Assembly (NCBI GenBank): GCA_019057775.1
Contig: JAHLWT010000233.1
Location: 1 to 25,412, forward strand
Source: Promethearchaeota archaeon
GTDB lineage: Archaea; Asgardarchaeota; Lokiarchaeia; Sigynarchaeales; SOKP01
Direction of reading: 5' to 3'
DNA: 25,412 nucleotides
Position numbers and translations under genes: made by a program. Of the stretch, positions 1 to 8,700 are shown in pieces; the stretch's first letter is position 1; each line of letters begins with the position of its first letter. The notes beneath the pieces are model-generated. The model did not search any database. It saw nothing but the letters and a program-made list of their open reading frames with translations, and was not told where the DNA came from.

Positions 1-66
1 TTTAATATAAATAGATTATTATTCAAAAATTGGAAGGAATTAAATTTTTCAGTTTATAATCCGAAC

Positions 67-79
67 CTTTTTAATAATA
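67..79 (+). promoter_or_regulatory. TATA-like element upstream of the Fe-S protein
   Basis: An A/T-only run (TTTTTAATAATAA) lies about 25 nt before a likely transcript start near 98-100, just ahead of the ribosome binding site at 104-110. The position fits an archaeal TATA box, but the surrounding DNA is also AT-rich, so specificity is low. Confidence 0.35.
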
Positions 80-103
80 ATCTGACTAAAGCAAATAATT
101 ATT

Positions 104-110
104 AGAGGAG
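104..110 (+). promoter_or_regulatory. Shine-Dalgarno site deciding the start of the Fe-S protein
   Basis: AGAGGAG ends 8 nt before a GTG at 119. The other in-frame GTG at 110 lies inside this motif and so cannot use it. This favours 119 as the start codon, which shortens the longest reading frame by three residues. Confidence 0.6.
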
Positions 111-118
111 TGTTTTTA

Positions 119-991
119 GTGTTAAAAAGATCAAAGGGATTAAAATCTAATGTAATTGATATGACTAAATTCGATATCTCATTATTTACTGGTCCTTTAG
201 CAGAAGAAGCTAAAAAAATTATACCAAGAGTTTTTAAAAGTGTTCAAAAAGCTAGAGTCATCTATAAAAAAGAAATCAAGACTCCCCCTAATGAGATTTC
301 ATCTGCTCCTAAAGAATTTTGGGAAGACGTCGTCAAAAAAGCTGAATCCTTAGGAATTGATCTTATCGGGTTTGCACCCGTGGATGAAAATCTAATCTTT
401 AAAAATGATTATGTTGGGGGGATAGAAATACTGTATGAAAATGCTATAGTACTAGGAATGGAAATGGATTTTAAGGCAATCGACAACGCACCTGAACCCC
501 AGGCAGGATTAGAATCTTTGAGAATTTATGCTGAATTGGGTACAGCAACAAACACTTTAACTGACTTTATCCGCTCCAAAGGATATAGAGCGATTGCTTG
601 TCATCCCTTAGGTGGACCTATTCTATACCCTGCAATGGCAGTTAAAGCAAAATTAGGACAAATTGGTAGGCAAGGGCTTTTAATTACAAAAAAATTTGGA
701 CCAAGACAAAGATTATCAATGATCTCTATAAATGCCGGACCTCTTCCAGACATTAATAATCAAGAAATTGACATATCTAGTTATTGTGAAAAATGTAGAA
801 GATGTTTGAGTCATTGTCCTGTAAAGGCGATTTATGATACACCGGTTATAAATAAAAATGGAACAGTTACTAGAATTGATAGTGATAAATGTTTTGACTA
901 TTTTTATAAAACTGTTGGATGTTCTGTGTGTATTGAAACGTGCCCGTTTCATAAAATAGGTTACAAAGTAATGTTTTATAGACAGATATAA
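119..991 (+). CDS. RdhA/QueG-like double [4Fe-4S] cluster protein (reductive dehalogenase-like)
   Basis: A 290-residue protein of the reductive dehalogenase / epoxyqueuosine reductase superfamily, probably a redox enzyme of unknown substrate. The C-terminal third has two ferredoxin-type cysteine sets: C223-C226-C229-C233 followed by Pro, and C258, C268, C271, C275 followed by Pro. Before them is the family segment around residues 165-205, with HPLGG, the GQIGRQGLL stretch and the FGPRQRL stretch, typical of RdhA/QueG. No twin-arginine signal or membrane segment is visible, so a cytoplasmic enzyme is likely, unlike respiratory RdhA. It is shorter than typical RdhA (about 450 residues). Whether it binds cobalamin cannot be read from the sequence. 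The start is GTG at 119, chosen because of AGAGGAG at 104-110. It converges on the E1-like gene with a 51-nt gap. The Fe-S assignment is firm; the reaction is unknown. Confidence 0.8.
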   Translation: MLKRSKGLKSNVIDMTKFDISLFTGPLAEEAKKIIPRVFKSVQKARVIYKKEIKTPPNEISSAPKEFWEDVVKKAESLGIDLIGFAPVDENLIFKNDYVGGIEILYENAIVLGMEMDFKAIDNAPEPQAGLESLRIYAELGTATNTLTDFIRSKGYRAIACHPLGGPILYPAMAVKAKLGQIGRQGLLITKKFGPRQRLSMISINAGPLPDINNQEIDISSYCEKCRRCLSHCPVKAIYDTPVINKNGTVTRIDSDKCFDYFYKTVGCSVCIETCPFHKIGYKVMFYRQI

Positions 992-1013
992 AAAATTGAT
1001 GAAGGGGAGCACA

Positions 1014-1033
1014 TAAAAAATATTAAAAATTTA
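1014..1033 (-). terminator. Poly-U termination region after the E1-like gene
   Basis: The plus strand carries A-rich runs here (AAAAAATATTAAAAAT), giving U-rich RNA just downstream of the minus-strand E1 stop at 1043. Archaeal termination often needs only such a U tract. No stable hairpin was seen. Confidence 0.4.
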
Positions 1034-1042
1034 TATTTGATT

Positions 1043-2626
1043 TTACATAAAGGCAATAATTACGTTATATTTTTTAATTTCTGATTCTATAAGTGCTTTC
1101 CCTAACGGTGTAAGACTAACAATTTCATTGCTTTTTATTTTCAATGCTGTTAATTTAATATCAGGATCTTTCAATGAAGGCATATAAGGATTCCAATAGA
1201 TTTCCTTGGTCATTGGGTTAGTTATCATCCATAATTCGGGATCTAATTCATATTCTGCTATTTTCATAGCCTCAAAAATATAACCAACATCTGCATCAAA
1301 GGGAACAACGATTTGAATGTTTTCTTCACCTTCAATCTCACCACATGCAAGGCAATCCTCGCGTTTAAGTATTGGTAAGGCATCAAATTGACCATAAACC
1401 CCATTATAATTAACATAGGAGGGATCCATTGGAGGTCCAATGTTTCTTCCTTTTACTCTAAATAAAAGCTTTAGTGCCTCTTGAGATTCAATACTCGAGA
1501 TAATAGAACTAACTGTCTGTATTGCTGCAATCTTGTTCCCTAAAATATTTTCCATTTCCTCAAATTTATAATCTTCTCCGAACGTCTCCCTTATGTTTTT
1601 TTTCCATTCTTCAATTTTTTCTTGAGTAAGAGATTCTCTTTCTTCTGGAGGCACATTCTCATCGAAAACTCTCTCTCTTAACTTATTCAATTCATCTTGA
1701 GCTATCTCTTTTAATTTTAAAACTTCCTCGTTTTTATTTAAATCAGGTTTATGACCATGTCTTTTTTCAAACTCGACTTCTGCTTTTATAACACAATGAT
1801 TACGATTTCGTGGTAAACCTTTCAAAGTACAAGCTGCAATCAACTTATCGTCAGCAGGTGGAATGGGAACTAAACATCTGTAACAAGGGGTTTGATCCAA
1901 AAGCTCAGGAGCAAATTTCCAATCAAATACCATTTCTATTTCTTTTCTGAATTTCTCAACTAAAGGAGTAATTTTTTCTCCTTTTATTCTCTCTATTTCT
2001 GACTCAAGTTCTTCAATTTTTCGTTGTGCTTCAAAATATTCCGGATATTCCATTTCAGTAATATCCCATAGTCTTGTTTCAACTAGATTTTCGATTTCCA
2101 GCTCTCTATTTTTGTATTGTAGACCTGAACCTTCTGGAATTACAATTTGTACATGGCCTTCGAAACCTACTGTTCCCCCTTCAACCATCGGTTTTTTCAT
2201 CCTTAGGCAAATTTTATTTAAATCTAATCGTGCGTTAAAATTGTCAAGAGCAGCTATTACAACATCTGATTCTTCGTAAACCGCCATTGGTAATTTTTGA
2301 AGTTTCTCAAAATAGTAATCTACTATTAAAAATGGATTCATTTCTTTTAATCTTTCAGCAGCAACCTCTGCTTTAGGACGTCCTTCATCTCCAGGCCTGA
2401 AAAGCATTTGTCTTGATAAATTTGAAGTTTCAATTGTATCGAGATCAATTAATATTAGTTTTCTTATCCCCATTAAAGCAAAGTCTTTGCCGATCTCACA
2501 ACCAAGAGCGCCCACGCCTACAATCATGATCGTTCCATTGTTAATCACATCTTGATCCCATCCATCAATTAATTGCTGGCGGGCATACATACGTGATTTT
2601 ACAATATCATCCTTGTTTTCAGTCAT
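1043..2626 (-). CDS. Eukaryote-type E1-like ubiquitin/UBL-activating enzyme
   Basis: A 527-residue ThiF/UBA-family enzyme, expected to adenylate the C-terminus of a ubiquitin-like protein and carry it as a thioester. Visible parts in order are: the ATP loop G37-V-G-A-L-G42; the D61-L-D-T-I-E...SNLSRQ segment (61-73); K85 in GRPKAE; D128-N129; the EGGTVGFEGHV strand (149-159); a roughly 80-residue charged, partly coiled insertion (about 168-245); zinc cysteines C248/C251 (CYRC) and C425/C428 (CLAC); the likely catalytic cysteine C266 in CTLKGLPRNRNHC, matching the Uba1/Uba2-type CT(I/L) motif; the second adenylation helix (365-390); and a C-terminal domain (about 437-527) resembling the ubiquitin-fold domain that recruits E2. 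MoeB/ThiF proteins lack this catalytic-cysteine arrangement. No E2, ubiquitin-like or deubiquitinase gene is in the window. It lies downstream of the giant gene on the same strand but has its own TATA-like box. Confidence 0.88.
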   Translation of the reverse strand: MTENKDDIVKSRMYARQQLIDGWDQDVINNGTIMIVGVGALGCEIGKDFALMGIRKLILIDLDTIETSNLSRQMLFRPGDEGRPKAEVAAERLKEMNPFLIVDYYFEKLQKLPMAVYEESDVVIAALDNFNARLDLNKICLRMKKPMVEGGTVGFEGHVQIVIPEGSGLQYKNRELEIENLVETRLWDITEMEYPEYFEAQRKIEELESEIERIKGEKITPLVEKFRKEIEMVFDWKFAPELLDQTPCYRCLVPIPPADDKLIAACTLKGLPRNRNHCVIKAEVEFEKRHGHKPDLNKNEEVLKLKEIAQDELNKLRERVFDENVPPEERESLTQEKIEEWKKNIRETFGEDYKFEEMENILGNKIAAIQTVSSIISSIESQEALKLLFRVKGRNIGPPMDPSYVNYNGVYGQFDALPILKREDCLACGEIEGEENIQIVVPFDADVGYIFEAMKIAEYELDPELWMITNPMTKEIYWNPYMPSLKDPDIKLTALKIKSNEIVSLTPLGKALIESEIKKYNVIIAFM

Positions 2627-2651
2627 TTTTGATACTCAAAATTTTTTTAAT

Positions 2652-2663
2652 TAAGTATAATAA
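2652..2663 (-). promoter_or_regulatory. TATA-like box for the E1-like gene
   Basis: On the minus strand the sequence reads TTATTATACTTA, centred about 31 nt before the ATG at 2626. A start of transcription near 2631 would give a leader of about 5 nt, common in archaea. Confidence 0.45.
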
Positions 2664-2774
2664 TTTTATTTCAAAATTTAAACTCTTTTGGATAATTCTA
2701 TTTAGTTAAAACTTTTCTTAATATAATTACAAAATTATTTTTATTCCTTTCAACCACATTATGATATCTTAAAT

Positions 2775-5700
2775 TTATTTCTTCTTGTTTTTATCTGCAT
2801 CCTTAATCATTTTCTTAAGATCATTTATTTCTTCTCTCTCTTTGGCTTCTTTTAGTTCATCTATTTTTAATTTCTTTTCCTTTTCTTTTTTTGCGAATTC
2901 ATCATGAAGTTCCTCCTTAAATTTTATTAGTTTCCCCATCTCCTTACGAAATTCTATTGATTCTTTTTTTATTAATTCTTTTTTCTCTTTTTCAGCCGTT
3001 TTTTGCTTTTCCTTCTTTTCTAGGATCATTGACATAACTGTATCAGCTAAATCACTGACTTCTTTTTTAGTTTCTTTTAATTTATTTAATTCTATTTTTC
3101 TACGTTCCTCTTCTAAAATTTTTTGTTCCTCTAGTTGTTTCTGAATTTGCTCAACTCTCTCAGCTTCCTTTTCTACTCTCTGTTCCAATTCTTTTACATT
3201 TTTTATTTCAGTTTCTATATATTTTATTTCAGCATCCCATCCAATTTCTTTAAACTTTAATATTGCCATATTTAGATTTTTATAAGCTCTTGGAAAATCA
3301 TGATATGCCGCGAAATTTTTTCCTTCATCTATTAATCTTAATCCTTCATCTTTAATCTGTTCTATTTGCTGTTTTTTAAGGATTATTTTTCTATATTGTC
3401 TTTCTTGTTCTCGTTTAGTCTTTTCCTGTTCAAATCTTCTTTTCTTTACCTCCTCTTGAAACAATTCATATTCTTTTTGTCTTTCAAACCGTGTTCTTTC
3501 CTCGAGTCTCTTCTTTTCAGCAAAATTTACTTGTTCTTCTTGTAAATCTTTTATTAATATACTTAAATTATTTATTTCTGGCTCCCATCCAATATTTTCT
3601 GCTAAAATATTTCGTGCTTGAATATATAGAGAAATAGCATTATTGTAATCAGGATTGTGTTGTTTTAGATATTTACCTCCTTCCTCTAATAACGAATACG
3701 CTGATTCTCTCGCACTCCTCTGTTCTTGAATTACTTTTTCTCTTTCTTGTAATGCTAATTGCTGGGCTCTCTTCTTCCCTTTCTCTTGTCTTTTTCTTTC
3801 TATTATAAGGCCCTTTAATGCTTTTTCTTCATGCAATTTGTCTAATTTTTTTTGATATTCCAAAAGTTGCGATTCTTCTTTCTGTTTTTTTAAATTCTTG
3901 ATCTTTCTCATTATATTTCTAACAGAATCTGTTGGAAATAGCAGCTCATTCAATATTACCTCAGCTTTTCTATAACTATTTAAAGCATTATCATAATCTG
4001 ATGATTTTAAAAGGTGGTCTGCTTCATCTAAAATCGTAAAAACCTGTTTCTTTCTTTCTTCTAGTTTTAATTTCAATTCTCCTAACTTTTGAATTTCTAA
4101 TTGTTTGTTTGCTAATCTCCTTTTTTCAATTTCTAAACCAGCAACAATATTTTGTTTAATTAAATGTTCTTGTTTTTCTCTTTTTAAACTCTTCTCTAGC
4201 TCCATTTGTTTTTGGAGATAGGATTCTCTTCTTTTCTCTTGAACCTTTATTATCGTTTCTCTGATAGCTTCAGTAGGGAATGAAATTTCATTTAAAATTA
4301 ATTCTGCAGTATGATAATAATCAAGAGTTTTATCATATTGAGCTTGTACCATAAAAACTTCTGCTTCCTCAAGAAGATTAAAAGCTTCTTCTTTTCTTCT
4401 TTCTACATGGATACGATATTCTCTTTGTTTATCAAGTTCAATCTGTCGAGATTTTAATTTCATCTCATTTATTCTTATATTCTGTTTTATTTGTTGTTGG
4501 AATTCGAAATTCTCCTGTTCTTTGCGTAAATTATTCTCTAACTCAATTTGTTTCGACATTAATTCTTCTCTACTTTTATCCTGAACTTTTGATAACATTT
4601 CTCTAACTGCTTGAGTTGGAAAACCTATTTCATTTAAGATAAGTTCTGCATTACGATATTTTTCTATAGCTTGATTAAATTGTTTTAAATTCAAGACTTT
4701 TTCTGCCTCATCCATTATTTCAAAAGCTTGTACTTTACGTTTTTCCTTTAATTCCTTTAATTCTTCAAGTTTAGTTATATCGATTTCTTTTGCTTTTAAT
4801 CTATTCTGCTCTCTTATCATATAATCAGAAATTTTCTTTTGAAATTCTACTTCTTCTCTGCCTTGTTGAATCCTAAGGTTATTTTCTTGCTCCTTTTTGC
4901 TCTCAAGTTCTTTCTTTCTGAGTTCAATTGTTTTAATCGTATTTTGAAGTAATCGTAAATAATCAGAAGTCCATCCAATTTCTGTTAATATTTTAGTTCC
5001 ATTTCTATATTTTTCTAATGCTCCGTCATACATTTTTTTGCTTATTAAAATGTATCCCTCTTCAATAAATCTGAATGCATCCTGTTCTTTTGATATATAT
5101 TGAGAGCTAATAATTTCTTGTTTCTCTATTAAATTCCTTTCCTCTATTGCTCTAGCTTTTTCTTCTTCTCTTCTAAGCCTAATTTGTTCCAAGAAAATAA
5201 AGTTTTCTTTCTCTTGTTGGATTGCATCTTGAATTGATTTTTGCTTTATTAAAATCTCTTGTTTCTTCTTCTTTTCTATTTCATTTATAGCCTCTTGAAT
5301 TATGGGGATCTCATCTAACCACTGAATCTGGGCAAAAATATTTGAAACATTAAGATAAATTTCGAGTGCTTCGTCCACTTTATTCTGATTAAGAAATTCT
5401 CGAGCTTGATCTAATAAATTGAAAGATTCCTCTTTCCTTTTCTCACGATAAGCAAGTTCTTGTTCTTGTTCTCTTAATAAAATTTCTTTTTGTGCTAATA
5501 TTTCTCGTTGGACCTTCATGTGCATCAGTATTTCTTCTTGGAATAATTTTTCTTGTTTTTTCTCTTCTAAAGCTGCTTTTAAATCCATTTGTTTTCTTAA
5601 CTCAGACTCTCGCTTTTTATTTTCAACAACCTGAATGGAATCCTTAATTAATTCGACTTCTTGGTCCCACTGAATCTCCTTAAAAATAGTTGCACTTTTT

Positions 5701-8700
5701 TTGTATTGTTCAATAGCTTCATTATACATCTCTGCTTCAATATTCATTTGAGCTTCTTCCAAATTCTTGAATGCTTTTGCTTTTTTCTTTTCTATATGTA
5801 GATTAGCTTCTTCAAGTTGTTTTAATTTTTCTTCCTTTTCTCTCAATTTTTGTTCTTCTAACTGAATTCTCTCCGAAATTTGTTGTCGAAATATTTCTTC
5901 GTTTTGTTCCTTTCTTAACATCACTTCTAATTCTTTGAATTTGTTTAAATCTTCCTCTCTTTTTTTCTCTTGGATCTTATAAATCATCTCTCTAATGATT
6001 CCAGTTGGGAAATTAATTTCATTTAAAATTAACTCTGCTTGTCGATAGTTTTCAAGGGAATCGTCATATTTTCCTTGATTCAATAACGTTTCACCCTTAT
6101 CCATAGAATTAAAAGCTTCTAATCTTTGTTTTTCCATTTGTTGAGTTAAATCTTCCCTCTTTTTTATCTTAATCTCTTTAACTTTTAACCTTGATTTCTC
6201 TCTATCAATATATTTATGTATTTTTTGTTGAAACTGCTCTTCCTCTTTTTGTTTTTTTAAAGCAATTTCAAATTCTAATTTTTTTTCTTTAACACTCTCT
6301 TCCTTTTTCAGTTTTATAGAATTGACAGTTTCTTGTAATAGTAATAAATTACCCTCTCCCCAACCAATTTCTTTTAGAAGCTCAACTGCTTTAAGATATT
6401 CTTCTATAGCTTCATTAAATTTATTAGTTTTTAGTAGGTTATCTCCATTTTCAATCATTTTAATAGCGTTTTGCTCTTTTACTAAATTTTGAGATGAAAT
6501 TTGTTTTCTATTTTCAATTCCAGCTTGTTCATTTAAAATTTCAATTCTTTCTTGTTCCCTATTATATCTTATCTTTTCGAGAAAAGCATGATCACTAGCT
6601 TCTCTTTTTATAGCTCTCTTTAAAATTTCTTGTTTGTATAGCTCATTCTCTCTCTTTCTATTCTTAATCTCATTCATAGCCTCCTGAATGACTGATATTT
6701 CTTCTGTCCATTGGATCTGAGCAAAAATAGTTGAGACGTCGTGATAAAGTTCAAGAACAGCATCAAATTTGCTCTGAGAAAGAAATTCTTGAGCTTTATC
6801 CAATAATTTGAATGCTTCTTCTTTCCGTTTCTCTCGAAAAGTATATTCGTGTCCTTTTTCTCTTATTACAAGCTCTTTTTGTTTTAGATCTTCACGTTGA
6901 GCTAGCATTTCATTCTTAATATATTCTTGGAACATCTTTTCTTGTTTTTCCCGCTCAATTTCTGCTTGGAACTTGATCTGTTTTTGTAATTCAGCTTCAC
7001 GTTTTTTATTTTCAATTTCTATTATCGAGCCTTGAATTAAATTAACTTCATTTTGCCATTCGATATCAGAGAAAAAGTTTATAGCATACTTAAGTATTTC
7101 AACAGCTTTATCAAATTCTTTGATTTTTACATGATCTTGAGCCTCTGCTAATAATTTAAATCCAATTTTCCTCTGTTCTTCTCGATATTTTAATTCTTGT
7201 TCATGTTCTTTTAATTCAATTTCTTTTCTTTTTATTTTATCCTTCTCATGTTGTAAATATTGCGTAATTTCCTTTTGGAATTCCTCTTCTTCTCTTTGTT
7301 TAACAATAGCTTCTTGTAACTTTTTTTGCGATAAGATGTGGTGTTTTTCTTGAAGAACCTCAACTTCCTTAATAGATTTTTCAATAATAGGGATTTCATC
7401 TGTCCATTGAATTTCAGCAAAAATGTTTCCCGCATTTTGATAAGCTGTAATAGCTTCCTCATAATCACCTTGTTTTAAATTATCTGAAGCAGAATCTAAT
7501 AATTTAAAAGCTTCAATTTTCAGTTGTTCAAAGTAACCAATTTTTTCCTCATGATCTTTTAAGACAATCTCTTTTTCTTTTAATCTATTACGTTCTTTCT
7601 TTAAATATGAATCGATCTGCTTATGAAATTCAATTTCCTCCTGTTTTCTCTTCTCTAACTTTGTTTGGGTTTCGTATTGTTGTACTATTTGTTTTTCTTT
7701 AAGTTTTTCTACGTTAAGTATCGTATTTTTAATTGTAGTAGTATAAGTCGCCCATTCTGGACCTAAATCTTCGAGAATTTTTAAACCGTTTTGGTATTCT
7801 TTTATTGCTCCATCATAATTTTTATCTTCTAAAATTCGATCGGCATTTTCTAATATTGAAAAGAACTCTCTTTCCTTTCTAATCTCTCCTTTCCTCTTGT
7901 CTTCATATCTTTCTTTTTTAACTTCTATCTCTTTTGCTGATTGAAAAATTTGCTCTCTTTGCTTCATGTGTATTGAATCTTGAAGAATTTCTAAATCCTT
8001 CTGTCTTTTTTCTTTTAGTTGATCCGCTTTTTCTTCTCTTTTTTGTTTTAACTTTATATCATCTATCAATTTAAGAATTGGTTGAATATAGGAATCCCAT
8101 TCAATTAAAGTGAGAAGTTCAATTGCTTGATTAAAATTATCTAAAGCTTTATCATAATTTTTTTCTCTTTCAAGTCTATTACCAATATCAATTAAATTGA
8201 AAGCTCTGTTTTGTATTTCTTCTTCCTTTTTCTTTTTAACTTTAAATTCACTTAGTTTCTCTTGTTTTATCATTGAATCTGATTCTAGTATATCTCGTTG
8301 CTTTTGTATCTTACCTGATGTATCCTCTATAAGTTCTGATTGACGTTCCTGGAATGCTTCAAATTCTTCTTTTTCTTGAGAGAGTTTTTTAATAATACTA
8401 CGAATGTTTTTTGTTTGGGCTTGCCAACCGATAGAATTTAATAATTCAATTGCACGTTCATAGTTCATAATAGCGGTATCAAAGCTTTTTTCTTTTTCAA
8501 ACATTTTAGCTTTATCAATATGAGCAAACGCTTGGTTTTGTAAATCTTCTTCATGCTTTTTCATAATTCTAAATTGTTCTATGGACTTTGCTTTATCAAC
8601 ACTTGATTTCTCTCCAAAAAATCCAACTACTTGAGGAGTGTCAACTTTTAATTCTATAGTTTCTTTTTTCTGGATTCCCTCTTTTATTAGTTTTTGTTGT

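Noticed and set aside
7232..7468. A 78-residue frame on the minus strand inside the giant gene
   Set aside because: It lies wholly within the repeat coding region in another frame, is very Lys-rich as expected from A-rich codons read out of frame, and has no promoter of its own.
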